Source: Secundilactobacillus angelensis (GTDB lineage: Bacteria; Bacillota; Bacilli; Lactobacillales; Lactobacillaceae). Taken from it: a stretch of DNA of 64,000 nucleotides. Positions within the stretch are counted from its first letter, which is position 1. Every line of letters begins with the position of its first letter. The translations under genes were made by a program, and so were the position numbers. The DNA is taken from positions 1-64,000 of the forward strand of contig NZ_JAAXLJ010000007.1 of the NCBI RefSeq assembly GCF_012641075.1, written 5' to 3'. Shown one piece after another: positions 55,793 through 64,000 of this stretch. Under the pieces are notes generated by a model. The model ran no database searches. It saw only the letters and a program-made list of their open reading frames with translations, and was not told where the DNA came from.

Positions 55793-56980
55793 TTAAATGA
55801 GGTTCTTAGCATAAACGTACTGCATAAGTGAACGGGTTTCTGTAAATTCGTCTTCATCATGCAGAACCACTGTAATGAGACGATCATGTCCCGACTTTTG
55901 GCCGGTTCCGACGAAGCAATAGCCGGCAAGATCGGTATAACCAGTCTTTAGACCATCTACCTTGAGAGAGGAATCATAATACTTACGACCAGGTAAGAGG
56001 TTATTATAGTTGTAACAAAGCTGACCGGCAACGGTTAAACTACCGCGACTACTGTCTTCCAAGACAGCAGGATAGTCAGTGACTAAATGTTTGGCAATCA
56101 AGGCGACATCCTTTGCGGAAACCATGTTGGCGTTACTACCACTCACTGAGTAGCCGTAGCCACGCAGAGCAGATTGTTCCATCCCGTTAGCTGAAACATA
56201 AGTTGCGTGCCCTAAGTTCCACTTCTTTGCTTGGGCGTTCATCATGGAAATGAATTTGGTGTTGTAGGATGGTGTTGAACCACCGGCAACCCATTGTCCA
56301 AGGGCAATTGCGGCGTTATTTGAAGATTCAATTAAGGCAGCTTGATACAGCTGTTTAACGGTATAGCTGTTTTGCTTAAATTTGAAACCACCGTACACAC
56401 TAGAATTACCCATTCGTTTCAGCCCAGAGTATGATGTGTTGACTTTAGAATCCCAGGTTGATCCGGTATTAGCAACCTTTTGCTCAACTAAGTAAAGTGT
56501 CATCAACTTGGTAACGCTGGCGATTGGCCGCGCGGTATTAGCACTCTTTGAGTATAAGACTTTGTCAGTTTTGGCGTTCATAGCAACGGCTGATTTAGCA
56601 TACTTAAGGGATAGGGGTGCCTTTCCCTTTGTTAAGTAACTGTGCCATACATAGCCTGAAACGGTACCGGCTCCGTTCTTAACGGCATAGTAAATTGCTT
56701 TGGTGGAGCCATGTTTTAAGGTGACTTTTTTCGTTGCATACCAAGTGGTATTAGGATACTTGCTCAAGCTCGCCAACTTTTTAGTATGGGTAATGTTGTA
56801 CACGGCCCCCTTACTTGAAGCACGGTGATAGGCAGTTTTGGTCATGTTAGAACTGCTGACGACACTGTAACTAGCTGCTGAAGCCGCAGCGGGTTTTAAC
56901 GACATGAGACTAAATAAACTTAACAAAGCCGCAATCGTCATCAAAACAACGCGGGTGAATCGATTAAATGTTGTTGTCAT
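55793..56980 (-). CDS. dacA: D-alanyl-D-alanine carboxypeptidase (S11) with N-terminal SH3-like module
   Basis: The protein has 395 residues. A signal peptide ends near ASAAS; residues ~38-118 are an SH3/GW-like wall-binding module; the S11 domain has S155-VTK (SxxK), S219-SN (SxN) and KTG 345-347. It trims the terminal D-Ala of peptidoglycan stems. GGAGGAAATT sets ATG 56980. The usual C-terminal PBP5 extension with amphipathic anchor is missing; the N-terminal module may replace it. Confidence 0.9.
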   Translation of the reverse strand: MTTTFNRFTRVVLMTIAALLSLFSLMSLKPAAASAASYSVVSSSNMTKTAYHRASSKGAVYNITHTKKLASLSKYPNTTWYATKKVTLKHGSTKAIYYAVKNGAGTVSGYVWHSYLTKGKAPLSLKYAKSAVAMNAKTDKVLYSKSANTARPIASVTKLMTLYLVEQKVANTGSTWDSKVNTSYSGLKRMGNSSVYGGFKFKQNSYTVKQLYQAALIESSNNAAIALGQWVAGGSTPSYNTKFISMMNAQAKKWNLGHATYVSANGMEQSALRGYGYSVSGSNANMVSAKDVALIAKHLVTDYPAVLEDSSRGSLTVAGQLCYNYNNLLPGRKYYDSSLKVDGLKTGYTDLAGYCFVGTGQKSGHDRLITVVLHDEDEFTETRSLMQYVYAKNLI

Positions 56981-57143
56981 AATTTCCTCCCTTTTACTCT
57001 TTACATTCAAGTTAGCATGATAAACATTGCCTGACAACGGCATCTCTTGAATTGTAATTAAACTGTGTAGTTGCGGTCACTTGATTGTAATGGTTCAGAA
57101 CACGAACGTGAAACAATGTACAAACTGGGGTTCAATCTGTGTG

Positions 57144-57213
57144 TTGACAAATGAAGCGAAACTCATTAATCTGAAGCATAGGTACTAATGAAGCCCGTCG
57201 AATGTTGACGGGC
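57144..57213 (+). promoter_or_regulatory. Promoter and leader hairpin of the 121-residue gene
   Basis: TTGACA (57144-57149) and a weak TAATCT (57167-57172), 17-nt spacer. A GC-rich hairpin GCCCGTC / GACGGGC (57193-57213) without T-run lies in the leader. Confidence 0.45.
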
Positions 57214-57261
57214 CTTGATTGGTTTATATACCAGTTTTTATTTCAGGTTAGAAGGGATAAC

Positions 57262-57627
57262 ATGTCAAAGTTTCCAACGTATAATTCACAGCAATGGGCA
57301 GACGCCAGGGATGCTGTGATGCAAGAGTATCAAGATTTCGTTGAGGATTTGAGAACTCAAGGGGTAGACTACACGATTAAAAATGCTCGTAAGTTGCTGA
57401 TTTTTCAAGATTTAATTGCTGAATGGCAACATCACTTACCAACCGTTATTTCGGATCTGGAAGAAAACACTTTCGCCTTATCAGTTTTTGATGAACTTAA
57501 GAAACATAAAAAATGTACATTATTAGAGCGTGCATATAATGATATGTCATCTTGGTCGAACTTTAATCCTTTGGCACTAACATTGTGGCTGGAGTTGTCG
57601 GAAGACGAAGCTATTACCGAGTTTTAG
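57262..57627 (+). CDS. Hypothetical protein, 121 residues
   Basis: Starts MSKFPTYNSQQWADARDAVM; soluble, largely helical, no known domain. AGAAGGG is 7 nt before ATG 57262. The frame back to 57202 begins inside a hairpin and is not used. It directly precedes ssrA. Function unknown. Confidence 0.7.
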   Translation: MSKFPTYNSQQWADARDAVMQEYQDFVEDLRTQGVDYTIKNARKLLIFQDLIAEWQHHLPTVISDLEENTFALSVFDELKKHKKCTLLERAYNDMSSWSNFNPLALTLWLELSEDEAITEF

Positions 57628-57698
57628 AGGTTGAAACTACAGTCAATTAGCTTTCTAAGTCGCGATTAATATGCTAAACTATAAACTGTAGTTTTTAT

Positions 57699-58067
57699 GG
57701 GGATGTTAAGGATTCGACAGGTATAGGTCGAACTCAGACTGCGCTTCGTAGCGAGGGTCTACGTTAAAAACCTCACCTAATTTTTAACTGCAAATAACAG
57801 TTCAAAATCTCTTGCATTAGCTGCCTAATAAGCGCTAAGTAAGGATCCGCCTGATCTCGCCCATGGGTCTGATACGGGTCTTAAATTAAGTGGGCTTACG
57901 CTGCCGGCTCCCATCTGAAGTCGTCAGAAGAGCTTAATCAGGTTAGCTGTTCATGTTTGGCCCTGACAGGCGGCGAATTGATCAGTGAACTTTAAATAGT
58001 CTGAATATAAGCGTAGAGGTTTGGGTGGCGATATGCTTGGACGCGGGTTCGACTCCCGCCATCTCCA
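57699..58067 (+). ncRNA. ssrA: Transfer-messenger RNA (tmRNA)
   Basis: Acceptor GGGGATG at the 5' end pairs with CATCTCC at the 3' end, with GGTTCGACTCC forming the T-arm. The tag frame starts at GCA 57790 and ends at TAA 57826, encoding ANNSSKSLALAA. It rescues stalled ribosomes with SmpB, and ClpP-type proteases degrade the tagged products. Standard one-piece form; CCA is not encoded. Confidence 0.96.
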
Positions 58068-58077
58068 CTAGATAATA

Positions 58078-58120
58078 TAAAAAACCATGATTCCCATTTT
58101 CAGGGAGTCATGGTTTTTTG
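58078..58120. terminator. Bidirectional terminator after ssrA
   Basis: Stem AAAAAACCATGATTCCC / GGGAGTCATGGTTTTTT serves tmRNA and the convergent HAD gene. Confidence 0.88.
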
Positions 58121-58134
58121 ATGCAGTATCACGT

Positions 58135-58908
58135 TTAGAGGAGTTTAAAATGCTTAAGTCCGTTGACGATGCCATGGTCTACGTTAGCAGTGGTGACAAA
58201 CTCAGCCGCTTTTTTTACAGGCTCGAGACCGTTCCCCATTGCAACACTGTGGTCGACGACTTCAAACATGGGCAAGTCGTTATTGCCATCACCAAAAGCA
58301 TACGTTGGGATACCCTTGAATTCTGGGCGTGAAAGCAGGGTAGTGATACCAGCTTTTTTTGATACGCCGGGACCGACAACATCAATACTATATGGCGTTT
58401 GTCTGAAGAAAGTGAGTTCATCTTTAAAACTACTGGTGTAATCTTTGTCGTTCTCATCAGTGGCAATAATCAGCATCATGTGTACCGGGTAAAGTTGCCA
58501 GAACGTTGGATCAATGATTGGAATCGGACTGTTAATATAATGATAGACTTTTTTGACGTTTGCAGTCATTCGATTGATTCGATCAGTTTGATTATTCAGT
58601 GTTGCGTAAGCATCATCGTGATTTTTGACTAAGCCGGTCAGTCGCTTAATGACGTCTTTGGGGATGACCGTGACGTCGATTGGCTTGCCGTTCAACGCGA
58701 TGAAGGCCCCGTTGGCAGAGACTAAAGTATCGATTTGAGTTTGTTGAAGCACGGTTTTAATTTCAAAAATGTTGCGGCCAGTTGCAATTACTGGTAACAC
58801 ATCATTTGCTTTTAGCTGGGTGATAGCGTCGATAACTTCAGGATCAAGTTGGGTTTGATCGTTGAGTAATGTACCATCTAAGTCAAAAAAGACGATTGCT
58901 TTTGTCAT
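58135..58908 (-). CDS. Cof-type HAD-superfamily phosphatase
   Basis: The protein has 257 residues. FFDLDGTLLND (nucleophile Asp), VIATGRN, and AFGDGNNDLPMFEVVDHSVAMGNG (Mg2+ Asp) are the Cof/type IIB HAD motifs. It dephosphorylates sugar phosphates or pyridoxal phosphate; which one is unknown. ATG after AAAGGTG. Confidence 0.9.
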   Translation of the reverse strand: MTKAIVFFDLDGTLLNDQTQLDPEVIDAITQLKANDVLPVIATGRNIFEIKTVLQQTQIDTLVSANGAFIALNGKPIDVTVIPKDVIKRLTGLVKNHDDAYATLNNQTDRINRMTANVKKVYHYINSPIPIIDPTFWQLYPVHMMLIIATDENDKDYTSSFKDELTFFRQTPYSIDVVGPGVSKKAGITTLLSRPEFKGIPTYAFGDGNNDLPMFEVVDHSVAMGNGLEPVKKAAEFVTTANVDHGIVNGLKHFKLL

Positions 58909-59147
58909 GAATCAATTCACCTTTCCTGTTACTTTATTATGTCGATTGTAGCACATTCTTATATTTGATTTGTGACGATTAACACATTTCGAGTATAATA
59001 GGAACGATTATAGAAAAATCGCAGAAGACGGCACATTTCTGGCATTGTTGATGTGTTCAAAGATGAAAGTTATACTTTAATAATGGCAACTTAAATGTTT
59101 CCGAATCAGCTTTTTGAAAAAAGTTATTGATTGACGGAGGATTCGAC

Positions 59148-59891
59148 ATGAAAATATTAATGATTGAAGATAATAAATCTGTGTCAGAAATGATGCAAAT
59201 GTTTTTTAAAAAAGAAGGCTGGGACGCTCATTTTGCATATGATGGTGAGCAGGCGGTTCAAATGTTTAATGAGAGCCCAGAAGAGTGGGATATGATCACG
59301 CTGGACCTTAACTTACCAAAGATGGATGGGATGCAGGTCAGTGCTGAAATTCGTAAGTCATCACCAACTGTCCCCATTATCATGTTGACGGCTCGTGATT
59401 CTGAGAGTGATCAGGTACTCGGCTTAGAGATGGGCGCTGATGATTACGTGACCAAGCCATTTAGCCCAATAACCCTAATTGCCCGGATTAAGGCGTTAGA
59501 TCGGCGTGCAAAGATTGCCGGCAACGTGGCCGAACATGAACCAATGTCATCTGGTAGTACTACCGCTGAGGAGCAGTTTGATATTGATACTGGAAAATTC
59601 CAGTTAAATAGCAAAACTCGTGAGGCATACTTGAACGGCAAGCAGATTAATGACCTGACACCCAAAGAGTTTGATTTGTTGCGGACATTGGCACAAAAGC
59701 CACGTCAGGTATTTTCCCGGGAACAGTTGTTACAACTGGTCTGGGATTATGAATACTATGGTGATGAACGAACGGTGGACGCCCATATTAAAAAGCTCCG
59801 TCAAAAAATCGAAAAGGTTGGTCCACAAGTTATTCAGACGGTTTGGGGAGTCGGGTATAAGTTTGATGATACCGGAGCTGATGAACAATGA
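59148..59891 (+). CDS. OmpR-family response regulator
   Basis: The protein has 247 residues. The receiver has acidic Glu7/Asp8, phospho-acceptor Asp53 (TLDLNLPKMDG), Thr in MLTAR and Lys in VTKPF. The C-terminal winged helix ends in VDAHIKKLRQKIEK and VWGVGYKF. GGAGG sets ATG 59148. A long 140-nt leader follows a TATAAT at 58994. It overlaps the kinase gene by 4 nt. Confidence 0.92.
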   Translation: MKILMIEDNKSVSEMMQMFFKKEGWDAHFAYDGEQAVQMFNESPEEWDMITLDLNLPKMDGMQVSAEIRKSSPTVPIIMLTARDSESDQVLGLEMGADDYVTKPFSPITLIARIKALDRRAKIAGNVAEHEPMSSGSTTAEEQFDIDTGKFQLNSKTREAYLNGKQINDLTPKEFDLLRTLAQKPRQVFSREQLLQLVWDYEYYGDERTVDAHIKKLRQKIEKVGPQVIQTVWGVGYKFDDTGADEQ

Positions 59892-61345
59892 AACTGGTCT
59901 ACCAGCAGTTATTAGCCTTGTTATCAATGGTGGCAATCGTCCTGGTTTTACTTGGTCTGTCTTTTAGCAGTATGACTAAGGAGTATGTCTATCAAAATAC
60001 CTGGACGAGTTTGGAAAAGTACGCCAATAGTTTGGTGGAACAGTCAGTACGAGTTTCATCCAGTAATCCGCAGCACGTTAATTTTGATTCGGAATCGCTG
60101 CTTAACAGTGAAGTCCTGCTACGCAATCAATCGGTTAATTTTACGATTTATAACCAGGATAATACGGCTATTTTCCCTGATAACGTTTATATTTCTAAGA
60201 TTAAGTCCAGTGATTGGCAAAAATTACAGCGGGGGAAAATTGTTCAAAAAGTGACTGATCAACAATCACGCACAAGCGGCGGTCAAACCGAACCCGCAAT
60301 GACCGATGTGTTAAAGCCTTACTTTTATACTGACCAGAGCAATCAAAAACACCTTGTCGCAGTGGTTAGAGTAGGGACATACGTTTCAAACATTAATTCC
60401 AATATTGCGGAAATCAACTCTAACTTAACGAAGGCGCTCTTAGTTGCTAGTTTTGTGGCAATGCTGCTGGCGTTCTTCATTGCCCGCTACTTAACCTCGC
60501 GAATTGAACGACTGCGAAAGGCGACTAAGCAAATTGCTAACGGTAATTATGAGGTTCAGGTCCCCAGTAAAAATCGTGATGAAGTTGACGATTTAGCAAA
60601 CGACTTCAATAATATGGCGCGTTCGTTGCAGGAATCTAAGGAAGAAATTCAGCGACAAGAGCAACGTCGAAAAGAATTTATGGCGGATGCGGCTCATGAA
60701 ATGCGGACACCTCTAACAACCATTAATGGCCTGTTAGAAGGTCTGGCTTACGATGCTATTCCTGAAGATAGTAAAGCCGAGAGTATTGATTTAATGCGAA
60801 ACGAAACAAAAAGATTAATTCGTTTGGTTAATGAGAACTTGGATTACGAGAAAATTCGGAATAATCAAATTAGTCTGAATAAGCAGCAGTTCAACGCCAT
60901 CGATACGTTGAACCGGCTGGCCGAGCAATTGGCACAAAAAGCAGCTGCCAAAAACGATCAAATTAGCGTTCAAGGTGGTACTGATATCGAGGTATACGCT
61001 GATTACGACCGCTTTGTCCAAATCATGTTTAATATCACGCAAAATGCCATTCAGTTTACCGAAAATGGTCAAATTGTTATCTTGGCGCAACGCGGTTATC
61101 AAGAAACCATCTTTAAGATTTCAGATACCGGTATGGGAATGACTAAAAAGCAGTTAGCTAATATCTGGGATCGATTTTACAAGGCTGATCCATCGCGGAC
61201 TAATACTAAGTACGGTGAGTCAGGATTGGGATTAGCTATCGTTCACCAGCTTGTTTTACTGCATGATGGTAAGGTTGAAGTGACCAGCAAGCCAAAACAA
61301 GGAACGACATTTACGGTTATTTTCCCCGATCAACAAAGCAAATAA
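59888..61345 (+). CDS. Sensor histidine kinase (HAMP-HisKA-HATPase)
   Basis: The protein has 485 residues. Helices at ~8-29 and ~181-199 flank an extracellular sensor domain; HAMP covers ~200-252; phospho-acceptor His270 lies in DAAHEMRTPLTTI; N box NITQNAIQFT, G1 DTGMGM and G2 GESGLGLAI follow. ATG overlaps the regulator stop (ATGA). The stimulus is unknown. Confidence 0.92.
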   Translation: MKLVYQQLLALLSMVAIVLVLLGLSFSSMTKEYVYQNTWTSLEKYANSLVEQSVRVSSSNPQHVNFDSESLLNSEVLLRNQSVNFTIYNQDNTAIFPDNVYISKIKSSDWQKLQRGKIVQKVTDQQSRTSGGQTEPAMTDVLKPYFYTDQSNQKHLVAVVRVGTYVSNINSNIAEINSNLTKALLVASFVAMLLAFFIARYLTSRIERLRKATKQIANGNYEVQVPSKNRDEVDDLANDFNNMARSLQESKEEIQRQEQRRKEFMADAAHEMRTPLTTINGLLEGLAYDAIPEDSKAESIDLMRNETKRLIRLVNENLDYEKIRNNQISLNKQQFNAIDTLNRLAEQLAQKAAAKNDQISVQGGTDIEVYADYDRFVQIMFNITQNAIQFTENGQIVILAQRGYQETIFKISDTGMGMTKKQLANIWDRFYKADPSRTNTKYGESGLGLAIVHQLVLLHDGKVEVTSKPKQGTTFTVIFPDQQSK

Positions 61346-61377
61346 AATGAGCTCCGATTTAGAAATTGATTAAGAAT

Positions 61378-61408
61378 AAAGGATTTTAAAGATAATCCTT
61401 TTTTTTTT
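61378..61408 (+). terminator. Terminator of the two-component operon
   Basis: Stem AAAGGATT / AATCCTTT with 8-nt loop and a run of about ten T. Confidence 0.85.
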
Positions 61409-61445
61409 GACCAAAATCGAGTAAACTAAACTAGATGAAAAGAGA

Positions 61446-61459
61446 ATAAAGCGCTTTCA
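61446..61459 (+). promoter_or_regulatory. cre-like site upstream of the sugar transporter
   Basis: ATAAAGCGCTTTCA matches the cre consensus TGAAAGCGCTTTCA at 12 of 14 bases. A TTGACC (61407-61412) lies upstream; the -10 is unclear. Confidence 0.6.
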
Positions 61460-61500
61460 AAGATACTTTGAACGATGAAAGAGAGAACGGAGTGAATTTC

Positions 61501-62352
61501 ATGGCAATACTTTTAGCATTAATCCCCGCGATTTGTTGGGGGAGCATTGGGTTAATTAGTGGCAAACTGGGTGGTACTTCATACCAGCAAACACTTGGAA
61601 TGACAGTTGGTGCGCTCCTGTTTGGCATCTTTAGTGTGTTTTATTTTCACCCACACTTAACGAGTTTCGTTTGGTTAGTTGGAATCGCTTCAGGTTTATT
61701 CTGGGCAGTTGGTCAATTCCAGCAGTTCCAGTCGATGAAAGCAATCGGAATCTCGGTTACCGTTCCCGTTTCAACCGGGATGCAGCTTGTTTGTACAACT
61801 TTGGCAGGTGTTTTCTTGTTCCATGAGTGGACTACTACCAGAATGTTAGTTTTAGGCAGTACGGCAATGGTTGTTTTAATTGCTGGAATCGTGTTTACCT
61901 CGCTACGTGACCGGGCAAACGTTGCTAGAACAGGTTATAATGCCGCAGCAGGGGTGCGAGCCTTAATCTTCTCCACAATTGGTTATACGTTGTATACTGT
62001 GATCGTCAATTCATCAGGAGTAAATTCCAAGGCAGTTTTTCTGCCTCAATCAATCGGAATGGTGATTGGCGCGCTGTTGTTTGCTGCTAGAAACAAACCA
62101 TTCGGTAAACCAATGGTCAAGAATATGGGTACCGGTTTAGTATGGGGAATTGGGAACTTCTTCATGTTTATGTCAATCCCCGCAGTTGGTTTGGCAATCA
62201 GTTATTCGTTAGCTCAAAGTGGAATCATCATTTCAACCTTTGGGAGCATTTTGCTTCTTGGGGAGAAAAAAACTGGTCGTGAAATGGCTTACATCACGAT
62301 CGGGTCGATTCTGGTCATTGTTGGTAGTGTTATACTTGGAATGTTAAAATAA
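61501..62352 (+). CDS. glcU: GRP-family (GlcU-like) glucose/ribose uptake transporter
   Basis: The protein has 283 residues and ten helices. LLALIPAICWGSIGLISGKLGG and WAVGQFQQFQSMKAIGISVTVPVSTGMQL match the GRP/RhaT-type sugar uptake family. Likely sugar:H+ symport. ACGGAG sets ATG 61501. The upstream cre suggests carbon-catabolite control, and pgi follows, fitting glucose entry outside the PTS. Confidence 0.88.
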   Translation: MAILLALIPAICWGSIGLISGKLGGTSYQQTLGMTVGALLFGIFSVFYFHPHLTSFVWLVGIASGLFWAVGQFQQFQSMKAIGISVTVPVSTGMQLVCTTLAGVFLFHEWTTTRMLVLGSTAMVVLIAGIVFTSLRDRANVARTGYNAAAGVRALIFSTIGYTLYTVIVNSSGVNSKAVFLPQSIGMVIGALLFAARNKPFGKPMVKNMGTGLVWGIGNFFMFMSIPAVGLAISYSLAQSGIIISTFGSILLLGEKKTGREMAYITIGSILVIVGSVILGMLK

Positions 62353-62435
62353 TTAAATTGTGGTATAGTCCATTTATTTTTTCGGTGAAATCGGATATAA
62401 TGGATTTTATCAAAATAAAAGTGAGGTACAGTTAA

Positions 62436-63782
62436 ATGGCACACATTTCCTTTGACGCTTCAAAGCTTGATAAGTTTGTTCACGACAATGAACTTGGTGA
62501 AATGCAGGCGTTAGTCAACGCTGCAGATGAAGAATTAAGAACGGGTTCAGGCGCCGGCAGCGACTTTCGGGATTGGTTAACGTTACCTAAGGATTACGAC
62601 AAAGAAGAATTTGAGCGAATCAAGGCTGCGGCCAAAAAGATTCAATCAGATTCAAAGGTATTAGTTGTAATCGGCATCGGTGGTTCATATTTGGGTGCCA
62701 AGATGGCAACTGATTTTCTTCACGAAACCTTTTATAACTATTTACCAGATGAACAACGTGACGCTCCTCAAATCTTATTTGCAGGGAACTCATTGAGTCC
62801 ATCGTACGTCAACGATTTAATTAAACTGATTGGTGATCGCGACTTCTCAGTCAACGTTATTTCAAAATCAGGAACAACGACAGAACCTTCAATCGCTTTC
62901 CGGGTCTTCAAAAAATTGCTTGTCAAAAAATACGGTGAAGATGGTGCTAAGTCGCGTATCTACGCTACCACTGATAAACAACGTGGCGCTTTGAAGCAGG
63001 AAGCTGACGCTGCTGGTTACGAAACTTTTGTTATTCCAAACGGTGTCGGTGGTCGTTATTCAGTTCTGACAGCCGTTGGATTATTGCCAATTGCTGCTTC
63101 TGGCGCAGACATCGATCAATTGATGACTGGTGCTGCGGATGCAATGGACGCTTACGATAACCCAGATTTAACTAAGAACGAAGCTTACCAGTACGCCGCC
63201 TACCGAAACATTTTGTATCGGAAGGGCTTCACTACTGAATTGCTTGAGAACTACGAACCAAACATGCAGTACTTTGCTGAATGGTGGAAGCAGTTAATGG
63301 GTGAATCAGAAGGTAAGAACGAGAAGGGCATCTATCCTTCATCAGCTAACTTCTCGACCGATTTGCATTCACTTGGTCAATACATTCAGGAGGGTCTCCG
63401 TAACTTAATGGAAACCGTTGTGTTTATTGACAAGCCAAATCAAGATGTTGATATTCCCAAGGAAGCTGAAAATCTTGACGGTTTGAAGTACCTTGAGGGT
63501 GAAACCATGCATTTTGCCAATACAAAGGCTTTCCAAGGGGTTACCTTAGCCCATACGGATGGTAACGTGCCTAACATGAGTGTTCATATTCCTGACCAAT
63601 CCGAATACACACTTGGTTACTTGATTTACTTCTTTGAAGTTGCTGTTGCCATTTCTGGTTACCTGAACGGAATCAACCCATTCAACCAACCAGGAGTAGA
63701 GGCTTACAAAACCAATATGTTTGCATTACTTGGTAAACCAGGTTATGAAGAATTAGGCGAAAAGCTTAACAAACGCCTATAA
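62436..63782 (+). CDS. pgi: Glucose-6-phosphate isomerase
   Basis: The protein has 448 residues. [37 protein letters not shown] and [19 protein letters not shown] are PGI signatures; the catalytic Glu/His follow later. Interconverts glucose-6-P and fructose-6-P. ATG after GTGAGG. Own terminator follows. Confidence 0.97.
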   Translation: MAHISFDASKLDKFVHDNELGEMQALVNAADEELRTGSGAGSDFRDWLTLPKDYDKEEFERIKAAAKKIQSDSKVLVVIGIGGSYLGAKMATDFLHETFYNYLPDEQRDAPQILFAGNSLSPSYVNDLIKLIGDRDFSVNVISKSGTTTEPSIAFRVFKKLLVKKYGEDGAKSRIYATTDKQRGALKQEADAAGYETFVIPNGVGGRYSVLTAVGLLPIAASGADIDQLMTGAADAMDAYDNPDLTKNEAYQYAAYRNILYRKGFTTELLENYEPNMQYFAEWWKQLMGESEGKNEKGIYPSSANFSTDLHSLGQYIQEGLRNLMETVVFIDKPNQDVDIPKEAENLDGLKYLEGETMHFANTKAFQGVTLAHTDGNVPNMSVHIPDQSEYTLGYLIYFFEVAVAISGYLNGINPFNQPGVEAYKTNMFALLGKPGYEELGEKLNKRL

Positions 63783-63794
63783 TACGAAATTTAA

Positions 63795-63830
63795 AAAAAT
63801 CCTTCGATCGTTTAAGATCGGAGGGTTTTT
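63795..63830. terminator. Terminator after pgi
   Basis: Stem AATCCTTCGATC / GATCGGAGGGTT with TTTAA-type loop, A-run and T-run on the two sides; may serve the convergent gene as well. Confidence 0.8.
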
Positions 63831-63843
63831 GAGTTTCATGAGG

Positions 63844-64000
63844 TTAGCTATTTGAGAACGCGGTAAATATCCAACTGCCGAATAGGACCAACACGACGAT
63901 GGCGAAGATTCCGATAAAGGATGAGGCAAAGACAAAAATCAAGCCACCAACGATCAGAATCCCCAATATTCGAAACAGCCAGCCAAAGAGGCCGAAAAAG
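63844..64000 (-). CDS. Membrane protein, 3' end only
   Basis: A minus-strand frame enters the window at 64000 and stops at 63844-63846 (TAA). The visible 51 residues contain two closely spaced hydrophobic helices (LFRILGILIVGGLIFVFA and IGIFAIVVLVLFGSWIF) ending TAFSNS. No family can be given. Confidence 0.6.
   Translation of the reverse strand, partial: FFGLFGWLFRILGILIVGGLIFVFASSFIGIFAIVVLVLFGSWIFTAFSNS

Overview
The window reads as a chromosomal segment of a low-to-mid GC lactic acid bacterium of the family Lactobacillaceae. Supporting signs are the rapZ-yvcK-whiA cluster, a cggR-gap-pgk-tpi-eno glycolytic locus with a CggR operator, a CtsR box in front of clpP, the secG-esterase-rnr-smpB cluster, cdaA-cdaR-glmM-glmS, cre-like sites, sortase-type and cell-wall-binding surface proteins, and a two-piece-free tmRNA whose tag ends in LALAA. 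A genus such as Secundilactobacillus, Lentilactobacillus or Levilactobacillus is plausible, but I cannot fix it from sequence alone. No prophage, CRISPR array or rRNA operon was seen.

Layout. 1-2 kb: end of a large Ser/Ala-repeat surface protein with an LPQTS sorting signal. 2-4.7 kb: YeiH-type membrane protein divergent from a LysR regulator, then an HdeD-like protein. 4.8-7.6 kb: rapZ-yvcK-whiA, followed by a 115-bp inverted repeat. 7.9-11.8 kb: S-methylmethionine permease (mmuP) and homocysteine methyltransferase (mmuM) in divergent orientation, with a TnpB-encoding IS200/IS605-type element between them. 11.9-13.6 kb: clpP with CtsR box, a TauE/SafE exporter and tRNA-Arg(CCG). 13.7-19.7 kb: cggR-gap-pgk-tpiA-eno. 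19.7-26.9 kb: a secreted protein with a DTKP stalk and a Lys/His tail, a ClC antiporter, then secG, esterase, rnr and smpB. 26.9-35.9 kb: LOR-family protein, ung-pta-tsaE-GNAT, a DEDDh exonuclease, exoA, murB, a Na+/H+ antiporter and a DUF1361 protein. 36-43.2 kb: c-di-AMP and amino-sugar genes (cdaA, cdaR, glmM, glmS, nagB). 43.4-46.7 kb: two tandem GH73 hydrolases and a TagH-like ATPase. 46.7-47.5 kb: two candidate small RNAs, a small gene and tRNA-Asn(GTT). 47.6-53.2 kb: a polyphosphate operon (Ppx/HD - Ppk - Ppx) and a LicD-family gene with no normal start codon. 53.3-57.6 kb: MarR regulator, OsmC protein, several very small genes and a D,D-carboxypeptidase. 57.7-64 kb: tmRNA, Cof-type HAD phosphatase, a two-component system, a GRP-family sugar transporter, pgi, and the 3' end of a membrane-protein gene.

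Many genes cooperate in glycolysis and its control (pgi, gap, pgk, tpiA, eno, cggR, the cre sites, sugar uptake, pta) and in envelope building (murB, glmM, glmS, cdaA, yvcK, rapZ, GH73 enzymes, dacA, TagH, LicD). smpB, ssrA, rnr and clpP, all parts of ribosome rescue and tagged-protein turnover, also fall in the window.

The items most worth a second look are a candidate CcpA-controlled small RNA with a CU-rich unpaired segment (46915-46992), a second small-RNA unit just upstream, the TnpB element lodged inside the mmuP/mmuM locus, the start-less licD gene, the secreted DTKP/Lys-His protein with a hairpin over its ribosome-binding site, and the unexplained inverted repeat after whiA. All coordinates, motifs and spacings come from reading the sequence by eye; no database search was run.
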